NCBI GenBank assembly: GCA_020426125.1
Contig: JAGQQQ010000134.1
Span: 1-10,572, forward strand
Direction: 5' to 3'
Origin: Planctomycetaceae bacterium
Lineage (GTDB): Bacteria > Planctomycetota > Planctomycetia > Planctomycetales > Planctomycetaceae
DNA length: 10,572 bases
In this document: positions 1 to 7,006 of the stretch, in pieces
Layout of the letters: each line of letters starts with the position of its first letter
Numbering within the stretch: position 1 is the stretch's first letter
Translations under genes and position numbers: made by a program
The notes under the pieces: model-generated
What the model saw: the letters and a program-made list of their open reading frames with translations, nothing else
Database searches by the model: none
What the model was told of the DNA's origin: nothing

Positions 1-1
1 G

Positions 2-1087
2 CTGGAGACATGGGATCCCAAACCGAAGACGGACACCGGCGGACCATTTCGGGCGATTCCGACGGCAGTCCCGGGGATGCATATTTCGGAATTGCTGCCG
101 CTGACGGCCGTCCACATGGATAAGCTCTCCCTGGTTCGCAGCATCAACACAAAAAACGGCGACCATGGAAAAGGCTCCTACCAGATGCAACATGGCCGGA
201 ACGAAATGCCGGGCATCGCCCTTCCACATCTGGGAGCCGTTTGCGCGAAGGGGCTCGAACGCCAAAACCAGGCATTGCCAGGATTCATCCGTGTCCCCGG
301 AGGGGGGCGCGGCAAGGACGCAGCCTACCTCGGCCCTCGCTACAACAGCATCGGAACAGATGGCTCTCCCCCTCCCAACTCCGCCCGACCGGATTCGCTG
401 ACCCTTGATGTCGATCAGAAACGTCAGTCCCTGCGGCGGAGCATGAATGACCGGTTCTTTTCCATGCGGCGGACCGCCGAAACCGACGTCTATACGCAAA
501 GCTACGAACAAGCTCTTCAGCTCATGGAGAAACGAGACGTCTTTGATATCCAGAAAGAAACTGACAAAGACCACGAACGCTACGGCAAGCATGACTTCGG
601 GCAACACTGCCTAATGGCCCGCCGCCTGTTAGAGAATGACGTACCGTTCGTACAGGTCTCGCACACGAACTACGATACGCATAACGAGAACTTCAACTTC
701 CATCTCGAACAGATGGCCGAGTTCGACAAGCCATTTTCCAATCTGATCAACGATCTTCACGAACGGGGATTGCTCAAGACAACACTGGTCGTCGTGATGT
801 CGGAGTTCGGGCGGACGCCCAAGATCAACGTCCGATACGGTCGCGACCACTGGGGAACAGCGTGGTCAATCTGTCTCGGCGGGGCGAAAGTTCAGCCAGG
901 CGCAATCATCGGCAAGACCAATGACAACGGAACTGCGGTCGCCGATCGCGAAGTCGACCACGGCCATCTCTTCCACACCTACTTGCAGGCGGTCGGACTC
1001 GACTCGTATAGCTCCTTCAATCTGGGGGGGCGGGAAGTTCCGATGGCGGACCCCTCGCGAAGTGCGATCAGCGAACTGATTGCCTGA
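2..1087 (+). CDS. DUF1501 domain-containing protein, 5' end cut by the window
   Basis: The C-terminal 361 residues of a DUF1501 protein are present. The frame is open from base 2 through the first internal ATG at 77 and ends in TGA. The residues before that ATG (LETWDPKP, then GGPFRAIPTAVPG) are typical DUF1501 sequence, so the gene starts outside the window. By alignment with the second DUF1501 protein here, roughly 55-60 N-terminal residues are missing, including any Tat signal. Visible family motifs, numbered from the window edge, are WDPKP near 4-8, ARRLLE near 206-211, a YDTHNEN segment near 224-230, EFGRTPKIN near 268-276 and GRDHWG near 280-285. DUF1501 proteins belong to the sulfatase/alkaline-phosphatase-like superfamily and are usually exported by Tat in planctomycetes. 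The Asp/His-rich motifs probably bind metal. The substrate is unknown. A WD40 gene follows after 50 bases, probably in the same operon. In many planctomycetes a DUF1549/DUF1553 gene sits upstream, but that region is outside the window. Confidence 0.93.
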   Translation: METWDPKPKTDTGGPFRAIPTAVPGMHISELLPLTAVHMDKLSLVRSINTKNGDHGKGSYQMQHGRNEMPGIALPHLGAVCAKGLERQNQALPGFIRVPGGGRGKDAAYLGPRYNSIGTDGSPPPNSARPDSLTLDVDQKRQSLRRSMNDRFFSMRRTAETDVYTQSYEQALQLMEKRDVFDIQKETDKDHERYGKHDFGQHCLMARRLLENDVPFVQVSHTNYDTHNENFNFHLEQMAEFDKPFSNLINDLHERGLLKTTLVVVMSEFGRTPKINVRYGRDHWGTAWSICLGGAKVQPGAIIGKTNDNGTAVADREVDHGHLFHTYLQAVGLDSYSSFNLGGREVPMADPSRSAISELIA

Positions 1088-1127
1088 GCACGAAGCCGAT
1101 CTCATCTGGAGTAAGCAGAGCAACATC

Positions 1128-1133
1128 GAGGAA
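1128..1133 (+). promoter_or_regulatory. Shine-Dalgarno-like site for the WD40 gene
   Basis: GAGGAA lies four bases before the ATG at 1138. This supports that ATG as the start and suggests translation from an operon transcript shared with the upstream DUF1501 gene. The spacing is a little short, so the call is moderate. Confidence 0.5.
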
Positions 1134-1137
1134 CCCC

Positions 1138-2118
1138 ATGGACTTCACACAGACGCATATCGTCCATGACTACAAAGTCGACCGACCGCTTATGTCGTGC
1201 TGCTACAGTCGCGATGGGGCCTTTGTGTTCGTCGGTTCAGAGGACTACAAGGTCTGGCGGTTCAACGTGGCCGAAGGCTCGCAAGTCGAGTTGGACACGG
1301 ATGCCTGGGTTCGTGCGATGTGTCCGGGGGCACTCGACGGCACACTCGTCACAGGAGGCTACGATGGCCGACTCATCATCTGGGACGCTCAACAGGAGAC
1401 TCCGGCTGCAACAAAGACGATTGATGCCCATCAAGGGTGGATTCGCTCGATCACGCTGAGCCCTGATCGCAAGCTACTCGCGTCGGCGGGGAACGATCTG
1501 GTGATCCGGTTCTGGGATGCCGCGGACGGGACGCTCGTCCGTGAACTCAAGGGACACGAGTCCTATATCTACAATCTGGCTTTTCATCCCTCGGGAAACA
1601 CTCTCGTTTCCGGCGATCTCTACGGCAATTTGTTTGATTGGGACGTCGCCACCTGGGAACAGAAGCGGACCTGGAAGTCTGAATCTTTGTCCAAGTACGA
1701 TAAGGGCTTCCGCGCCCAAATTGGCGGGTTTCGGGGAATGATTTTTAGCGCCGACGGGAACCGCCTCGCCTGTAGCGGAATCACGAATGTCAGCAACGCT
1801 TTCGCCGGCGTCGGTAACCCAAGCGTGGTCATTTTCGACTACAACGAGGCGAAACAAGTCATTGAGCATCTCTCCAAAGGCCCGCTTCAGGGGGTATGCT
1901 GGAACGTGGCGTTGCACCCGGAGAAAGTCATCATCGGCAGCTCCGGAGGAAGCGGCGGACACCTTCTCTTCTGGAAAGAGGGGGAGGCGGAGACGTTCCA
2001 CCAACTGAAGATGCCATCTGATGTCCGGGACTTCGCCCTGTCCCCCGACCACAGCCACGTCGCGGCGGCTCATGGCAACGGACACCTCAGCATCTGCAAA
2101 CTCGACAAGAAAGCCTGA
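1138..2118 (+). CDS. WD40 repeat beta-propeller protein
   Basis: This is a complete 326-residue protein made almost entirely of WD40 repeats. Seven blade-closing strands can be seen: KVWRF (38-42), LIIWD (79-83), IRFWD (123-127), LFDWD (165-169), VVIFDY (230-235), LLFWK (276-280) and LSICK (317-321). Blades three and four are the most canonical, with AHQGWIRSI and GHESYIYNL strands and SPD or HPSG turns. Blades five to seven are degenerate. The length fits a single seven-bladed propeller with no added enzymatic domain. No signal peptide or membrane segment is seen, so it is probably cytoplasmic. WD40 propellers are protein-interaction scaffolds, and the partner here is unknown. It lies 50 bases behind a DUF1501 gene on the same strand, an arrangement common in planctomycetes, and it converges on the RND permease gene with 51 bases between stop codons. 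No strong T-tailed terminator is visible in that gap. Confidence 0.93.
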   Translation: MDFTQTHIVHDYKVDRPLMSCCYSRDGAFVFVGSEDYKVWRFNVAEGSQVELDTDAWVRAMCPGALDGTLVTGGYDGRLIIWDAQQETPAATKTIDAHQGWIRSITLSPDRKLLASAGNDLVIRFWDAADGTLVRELKGHESYIYNLAFHPSGNTLVSGDLYGNLFDWDVATWEQKRTWKSESLSKYDKGFRAQIGGFRGMIFSADGNRLACSGITNVSNAFAGVGNPSVVIFDYNEAKQVIEHLSKGPLQGVCWNVALHPEKVIIGSSGGSGGHLLFWKEGEAETFHQLKMPSDVRDFALSPDHSHVAAAHGNGHLSICKLDKKA

Positions 2119-2169
2119 TGAAAGCATCCCCTGGACACGGGGGCCAGCCGCTAGACGGAATAGAACGTC

Positions 2170-5100
2170 TTACGCGACGGGACGTGGCCGATGGGCCAGG
2201 GAATAAACACAGGGCACCAGAACTAGCGTCAGAACCGTCGAGACAACCATGCCCCCCAGCAATGCCCGGGCGAGCGGGATCATCGCTTCATTTCCCGGTG
2301 TGAGTTGGAACGAGAGCGGGATCATCGACGCGACGAGCGTCAGCGAAGTCATCAGGATCGGGCGAAGACGAACTTGGGCCGCGGAGAGCGCGGCGTCTCG
2401 AGGAGAGATTCCCTCTTCGCGGCGGCGGTTGGCGAATTCGACCAGTAAGATCGAATTATTGACGACGACTCCGATCATCATCAGCGTGCCCATCAGCGAT
2501 TGAATGTTAACGTGCGTGTCGGTGGCATACAGAACAGCCAGCACCCCGCCGAGTCCGAGCGGGACGGCCAACATGATGATCAGCGGATCCACAAACGACC
2601 GGAACTGAGCCATCAGCACCAGATAGACCAACACGGCCGCGACAAGCAGTCCGACGCTCAGCAGACTCATCCCCGACTTCATGGTTTCGACCGGACCTCG
2701 CAAGGCGACGGAGACGCCGTTTTCGAATTCCAGGGAGTCGATCACCGCCTGCACATCCCGTGCGACGGAGCCGATGTCCCGTCCCGACACATTCACGTGA
2801 ACATCGTTGACACGAGCAATGTTGTAATGGGCGATTTCGCCCGGGATCGTGACACGTTTGACCGTTGCGACATTCGAAAGGGGAATGGTGATCGGTCCGT
2901 TCTCGGTCTCCAGCGACAAGGGAATGTTGCGGATCTCATCGAGTGATTGGAAACGGTTGTCCTCGTATTGGACTCCCATGAAGAAGTCCGTTCCCGATTT
3001 GGGATCAATCCAAATGGTCGGGGCATAGCCGACACTGGAGCCGAGTGCCGTCAACACGGTCTGGGCGACCTCTTCTTGATCCACACCGAGGTATTTCGCT
3101 CGCGTGCGATCGACCTGGACATCGAACTGTGGATAGTCGAGTGACTGGGCGATCTGAACGTCCGCGGTTCCGGGGATCTGACGGACCGCCTCGACGATCC
3201 GTTCCGCGGACGAGCGGCACTGTCCCAAAGAACCGGCCGAGACTTGCACGCTGATGGGGGTCGGCACCCCTTCGTTGAGTGCCATGTTCACGATCCCGCC
3301 GGAAACGAACAGAAACTTTTCGAGCGGGTAATCGTTCGCGAGCCGTTCGCGTAATTCCTCGACATACGTCTGAGTGCTGGTCGTGCGGCCTTCCTGCTTG
3401 AGGTTGACGATCACGTAGGCCGTGTCCGGACCGGAATTCGAGCTGAGGACGGTCGAGAAACCGGCCCCTTTCCCCACTGGAAGTCCGATGTTTGCAATCA
3501 GCGTTTCGATCTGCTCCTCGGGGATGACATCTTTGATCGTGTTCTCGATCCGCTCGACGAGTTTTTCCGTCTCATCGAGTTCGGTTCCGGGAAGAGTTTT
3601 GATTCGAATCTCAAAGGATCCCGCGTCAACGTCGGGAAAGAGTTCCGTGCCGATCATTGGCCACAGGAGAAATGATGTCCCAACGCCGACAACAATGACC
3701 AGTGCGGTGAACGCGGGAACCTTCAAAGCAGCTGCGAGCGTTCGGCCGTAAAGTCCCTTCGGCTGAACATCATTGTTCGTGTCAACCTGTTGGTTCTGGA
3801 CTTTTTCCCGAATGAACGTCGCACAAAATGCGGGGACAACGGTCAGTGCCAGAACATACGATGCTCCAATCGTCATCGTCGCTGCCAGGGACAACGGCTC
3901 GAACAGGTATTTGATCATCCCGGTCAAAAACACCGCCGGCAGAAAGACCGCCAGCGTCGTAATCGTCCCGGCGAGGATCGCCCCGGAGACCTCGGCGGTC
4001 CCCTCGCGTGCCGCCTCCAAAGGGGCTTTGCCCATCTTCTGGTGGCGAATAATGTTTTCGACAACGACGATCCCGGCGTCGACGACGGTGCCGATCGCCA
4101 ATGCGATTCCTCCCAGCGTCATGACATTGATCGTCTGTCCGGTAAAGGCGAACCCCAGACCGCCAATCAGGATCGCGAGGACGATTATGGAAACAATGAT
4201 CAGCGTGGGGAGAAACCGGCGGAGAAACAGCAGTACGACGACCGCCACCAGCAACGCCCCCAGCCCGACCTGCGAGTACAGGTTGGACATGGCATTACGG
4301 ATGTAATGAGACTGGTCGGAAACGAGCGTGACGTCCGTCGCTTCGGGGATGTCTCCCCGCTCCTTCATCTTCGGGATTTCGGTCGAGATCCCTTCATAGA
4401 TTCGATCGACGACGGCGATCGTATTTTCCCCGGGCTCTCTGAGCAGTGGGCAGTAGACGCTGCGTTTTCCGTTGACGCGGACGATGTTGTATTGCAGGGC
4501 GGCGTCATCGAGAACGCGTCCAAGATCGCGGATAAAGATTGGGCGTCCATCGCGAACCGTTACGGGAATGGCTTCAATCTCCGCCGGAGTCGGAAGCGTG
4601 TTTTTCGGATGGATCTGATAATCGGTCCCGCCGAGCCGGGCCGTTCCCGCTGCCAGGACGAGGTTCGACTTTCGCAGAGCTTCAACGACGTCTTGGGCAC
4701 TGACATGGTGCGCCTGCAACTTCGCGGGGTCGACGTAGACCATCATCTGGCGAAATTTCCCGCCGAACGGGTGCGGAATCTGGACCCCCTTCAGTCCGCC
4801 CATCTTGTTGCGGACGGCGTAGTACCCGATGCTGTACAGTTCGGACTCGCTAAGTCCTTCGCCCGAGATGGCCGCCAGCACGACCGGGAGGTTCGACGGC
4901 TCACTTCGTAGCGTGAACGGCCACTCGATCCCCGGCGGCAAGTGAAACATATCACTTGCCTCTAGATTGACGATGTCGTTCATCGCCGAACTGGGATCAG
5001 CTCCGGGCTGAAAGAAGATTTTAATGACGGCCGCCCCAGGAACCGTTCGGGATTCCTGGTGTTCAATCTTGCCAGCAAGCGTGAGTGCCCGCTCAACGCG

Positions 5101-5295
5101 CGAGGTGACGGACTTTTCCATGTCCATTGTCGGCAGGCCGGGATACGAAAAGAAACTGACCACCACCGGTTGCTTAAAGTCGGGGAGAATGTCGACCGTG
5201 ATCCCGGGGATCACCGCCGCTCCCAGCAGGCACAAGGCAATCGCCCCCGCCAACACGGCATACCGATTTTTCAGAGAGAAGTCGATCAGTCCCAT
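2170..5295 (-). CDS. RND family efflux permease (AcrB/HAE-like inner-membrane pump)
   Basis: This is a 1041-residue protein, the usual size for an AcrB-type resistance-nodulation-division pump, which exports substrates by proton exchange as a trimer. The layout is TM1 (about 12-32), a first porter loop (34-335), TM2-6 (about 340-492), TM7 (about 527-547), a second porter loop (550-870) and TM8-12 (about 876-1034). The TM4 motif GTVVDAGIVVVEN (402-414) carries Asp406, equivalent to AcrB Asp407, but the second Asp is Ala407. In TM10, GVVVNNSILLVEFA has Asn946 where AcrB has Lys940. TM11 RLRPILMTS keeps the Arg (976) and Thr (983). The relay is therefore reduced, resembling heavy-metal or lipid-type RND pumps at TM4, although the rest of the protein does not show clear CusA/CzcA metal features. 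Substrate is undetermined. The start ATG has no good Shine-Dalgarno sequence. The gene follows the adaptor gene after 63 bases, so the two are very likely co-transcribed. Confidence 0.96.
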   Translation of the reverse strand: MGLIDFSLKNRYAVLAGAIALCLLGAAVIPGITVDILPDFKQPVVVSFFSYPGLPTMDMEKSVTSRVERALTLAGKIEHQESRTVPGAAVIKIFFQPGADPSSAMNDIVNLEASDMFHLPPGIEWPFTLRSEPSNLPVVLAAISGEGLSESELYSIGYYAVRNKMGGLKGVQIPHPFGGKFRQMMVYVDPAKLQAHHVSAQDVVEALRKSNLVLAAGTARLGGTDYQIHPKNTLPTPAEIEAIPVTVRDGRPIFIRDLGRVLDDAALQYNIVRVNGKRSVYCPLLREPGENTIAVVDRIYEGISTEIPKMKERGDIPEATDVTLVSDQSHYIRNAMSNLYSQVGLGALLVAVVVLLFLRRFLPTLIIVSIIVLAILIGGLGFAFTGQTINVMTLGGIALAIGTVVDAGIVVVENIIRHQKMGKAPLEAAREGTAEVSGAILAGTITTLAVFLPAVFLTGMIKYLFEPLSLAATMTIGASYVLALTVVPAFCATFIREKVQNQQVDTNNDVQPKGLYGRTLAAALKVPAFTALVIVVGVGTSFLLWPMIGTELFPDVDAGSFEIRIKTLPGTELDETEKLVERIENTIKDVIPEEQIETLIANIGLPVGKGAGFSTVLSSNSGPDTAYVIVNLKQEGRTTSTQTYVEELRERLANDYPLEKFLFVSGGIVNMALNEGVPTPISVQVSAGSLGQCRSSAERIVEAVRQIPGTADVQIAQSLDYPQFDVQVDRTRAKYLGVDQEEVAQTVLTALGSSVGYAPTIWIDPKSGTDFFMGVQYEDNRFQSLDEIRNIPLSLETENGPITIPLSNVATVKRVTIPGEIAHYNIARVNDVHVNVSGRDIGSVARDVQAVIDSLEFENGVSVALRGPVETMKSGMSLLSVGLLVAAVLVYLVLMAQFRSFVDPLIIMLAVPLGLGGVLAVLYATDTHVNIQSLMGTLMMIGVVVNNSILLVEFANRRREEGISPRDAALSAAQVRLRPILMTSLTLVASMIPLSFQLTPGNEAMIPLARALLGGMVVSTVLTLVLVPCVYSLAHRPRPVA

Positions 5296-5358
5296 GGAAT
5301 GCGCTCAGCAGTGTCAGTCGGTGTCGATCAATCGTCGCGTCGCGATCGTACGATGTCG

Positions 5359-6711
5359 TCAGTTGCTCTCGGCCTTTGAACCATCGGAGAGAACGGCGAC
5401 GGATTGACCGTCGGTAAAGCGATCGAGATGAGCATCGACGACGCGCTGTCCTGGCTCCAATCCGGAGACGACTTCGATCTGCGGCCCCGTGTCGACACCC
5501 GTTTGAATGGAAACGACACTCACCTTCTCGTCCGAACCAATCAGATAGACATACGGATTGCCCGCCTCGTCAAAGCGAATCGCTCGGGCCGGCAGCATGT
5601 TGGCGGCCACTTTGTTGTTGAGGGAAATCGTGGCCCGTCCGAACATCCCCGGCAGAAGTTTTCGGTCCGAGTTGTCCAGTTCCGCTTCGACGAGCATCGT
5701 TCGTGTGGCCGGATCGAGTTCGCCCGCGACACGGGTAATCGACGCTTCGATGGTCTCCTCTAACGGGAATGATGGGAAACTCAGCGACACCGAATCTCCT
5801 GCGCTGACCCAGGCCGCGTCGACCTCGGGGACGGGAATCTGCACGCGGACTTTGTCCACCTGGCTGACGACGAACAATGGGTCGCCATTCGCCGATCCCG
5901 GCCCCTCGTCGACGAGATCGCCGGGGTCAAGGTGGCGGACGGTCACCAGGCCAGCGAACGGGGCCTTGAGTGTGGCGTAGGCCATCAAAGTTTCGAGTTC
6001 TTCCAACTGTCGCTCGGCGATGGTGGTCTCGGTCTGAGCCACTTTCCGGTCCGCCTCGGCGGCGGTCTTGCGAGCTTTCGCGACAGTCACCGATGCCTCC
6101 GCCGAAGTGATGGCGGATTCCATCGCCTGTTTCTTCGCGAGTTGCGAGTCCCGTTGCTTGCGGACTTCATCGAGGACGCGGCCTTCGAGCGATTGCCGTT
6201 GAACGAGATCTTGCGTCCGCGTGAATTCCGCATCCGCCGCCGCCAGGGAGGCTTCAGCGCTGCTCATCTCAGACTTCGCCTGAGCCAACTTCGCTTCGGC
6301 CGATTCCACATCGGCTGAAGCCAGTTCCACACCAGCCTGAGCCCGAGTCTCCTGAGATTTGGCCCGTTCAATTTTCGCGAGAAGAATCTGTTTTTGATTG
6401 TCCATTTCGGGAACATCGATGGTCGCCAACACGTCTCCCGCCTTGACGACGTCTCCAAGGTCGGCTTTGACCACATTCACGTAACCACTCGCCTTGGCAC
6501 GAATCTCGGCCCGGTAGTACGGGAGGACTGTTGCCGGTTGGGTCGTCGTCTTCGCAACCTCTTCCTGTACCAGGGAAACGGCCTTTACTTGCACCGTCCG
6601 TTTGGCGGATTCCGGTTCAGGTACAAAAACAGGCCGCGAACAGGAACTCGCGAAGATGACGACGACAGACAGCACTCGAACTAGAGCGACAACAGACGCG
6701 AGAGTGTTCAT
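5359..6711 (-). CDS. RND efflux periplasmic adaptor (membrane fusion protein, HlyD/AcrA type), lipoprotein
   Basis: This is a 450-residue adaptor that bridges the inner-membrane pump and the outer-membrane channel. From the ATG at 6711 the N-terminus is a short hydrophobic signal ending in IFASSC, so Cys24 is the likely lipid-attachment site. An in-frame TTG at 6750 would add 13 polar residues before the signal and is less likely. Domains in order: first half of the lipoyl-like domain (about 66-103, with RAKASGYV and GDVVKAGDVLATID), a long Ala/Glu/Lys-rich alpha-helical coiled-coil hairpin (about 104-240), second lipoyl half (about 245-285, YATLKAPFAGLVTVRHLDPGD), beta-barrel (about 288-365, including DPATRTMLVEAELDN) and membrane-proximal domain (about 370-440, SGLEPGQRVVDAHLDRF). 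It is the first gene of a leftward pair with the RND permease and is divergent from the TolC-type gene. No canonical Shine-Dalgarno sequence precedes the ATG. Substrate is unknown. Confidence 0.95.
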   Translation of the reverse strand: MNTLASVVALVRVLSVVVIFASSCSRPVFVPEPESAKRTVQVKAVSLVQEEVAKTTTQPATVLPYYRAEIRAKASGYVNVVKADLGDVVKAGDVLATIDVPEMDNQKQILLAKIERAKSQETRAQAGVELASADVESAEAKLAQAKSEMSSAEASLAAADAEFTRTQDLVQRQSLEGRVLDEVRKQRDSQLAKKQAMESAITSAEASVTVAKARKTAAEADRKVAQTETTIAERQLEELETLMAYATLKAPFAGLVTVRHLDPGDLVDEGPGSANGDPLFVVSQVDKVRVQIPVPEVDAAWVSAGDSVSLSFPSFPLEETIEASITRVAGELDPATRTMLVEAELDNSDRKLLPGMFGRATISLNNKVAANMLPARAIRFDEAGNPYVYLIGSDEKVSVVSIQTGVDTGPQIEVVSGLEPGQRVVDAHLDRFTDGQSVAVLSDGSKAESN

Positions 6712-6734
6712 CTGGCAAGATCTTCGGGTCAGAG

Positions 6735-6763
6735 AAAATAATCGAGTCAATCAATTTAGTCAG
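6735..6763 (-). promoter_or_regulatory. Possible sigma-70-type promoter for the adaptor-pump pair
   Basis: Read on the minus strand, CTGACT (6763-6758) and TATTTT (6740-6735) are separated by 17 bases, each matching four of six consensus positions, in the most AT-rich part of the divergent region. The -10 box would lie about 23 bases before the adaptor ATG, which leaves a very short leader. The match is weak and is offered only as the best candidate seen. Confidence 0.22.
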
Positions 6764-6993
6764 CGTTCGGATGCAGGGACAGCGGCGACAATCAAATGAG
6801 GGGACAGATTCCCAAAACTGGACGTATAACCGGTAAAGTCCGACGTGTCTTCCCCTGCGCCCCGATCGACATTCCCGGCGGGATTCCCCCGGCGGAATCG
6901 CTGGAGTTGATACGTTCCACAAATTGATCCCAGACGGATGGCCGATGAATTCAGAGGGATTCCCACGGACCGGGACCGCGCCCACTTGCCTTC

Positions 6994-6998
6994 AAGGA
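6994..6998 (+). promoter_or_regulatory. Shine-Dalgarno-like site deciding the TolC-type gene start
   Basis: AAGGA is followed after eight bases by the ATG at 7007. That ATG also gives a textbook lipoprotein signal (MRRQRIH, a hydrophobic stretch, then LTGC). The earlier in-frame ATG at 6938 has no good ribosome site and would put 23 polar residues ahead of the signal. The ATG at 6998 overlaps this site. Confidence 0.55.
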
Positions 6999-7006
6999 TG
7001 TTTCGG

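Larger units (their letters stand above)
6712..7006. promoter_or_regulatory. Divergent intergenic region controlling the efflux genes
   Basis: About 295 bases separate the adaptor ATG (leftward) from the preferred TolC-type ATG (rightward), so promoters for both directions should lie here. Visible structure: a 6-bp inverted repeat GATTCC/GGAATC with a 6-base loop at 6882-6899, an imperfect direct repeat ATTCCCGGCGG (6871-6881) and ATTCCCCCGGCGG (6883-6895) overlapping it, a related pair ATGCAGGGACAG (6771-6782) and ATGAGGGGACAG (6796-6807), and a loose GGGGA/TCCCC dyad (6800-6804 with 6851-6855) enclosing GGAC/GTCC. Any of these could be an operator, but none matches a regulator site I recognise. 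No regulator gene is in the window. Confidence 0.5.

Noticed and set aside
1474..2127. A 217-codon minus-strand frame opposite the WD40 gene
   Set aside because: The plus strand encodes evident WD40 repeats. The antisense product has no recognisable features.
2119..2169. CCCC/GGGG dyad between the WD40 and permease stops as an intrinsic terminator
   Set aside because: The stem is only four pairs with a 7-base loop and no T-tract on either strand.
3790..4911. A 373-codon open frame on the plus strand inside the permease gene
   Set aside because: It is antisense to a clear RND permease and its product is rich in Arg, Asp and Gln with no domain. Long antisense frames are expected opposite GC-rich coding sequence.
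6712..6750. TTG at 6750 as the adaptor start
   Set aside because: It would place 13 polar residues ahead of the lipoprotein signal. The ATG at 6711 gives a normal signal peptide.
6938..7006. ATG at 6938 as the start of the TolC-type gene
   Set aside because: It lacks a ribosome site and adds 23 polar residues before a complete lipoprotein signal. It remains possible but is less likely than 7007.
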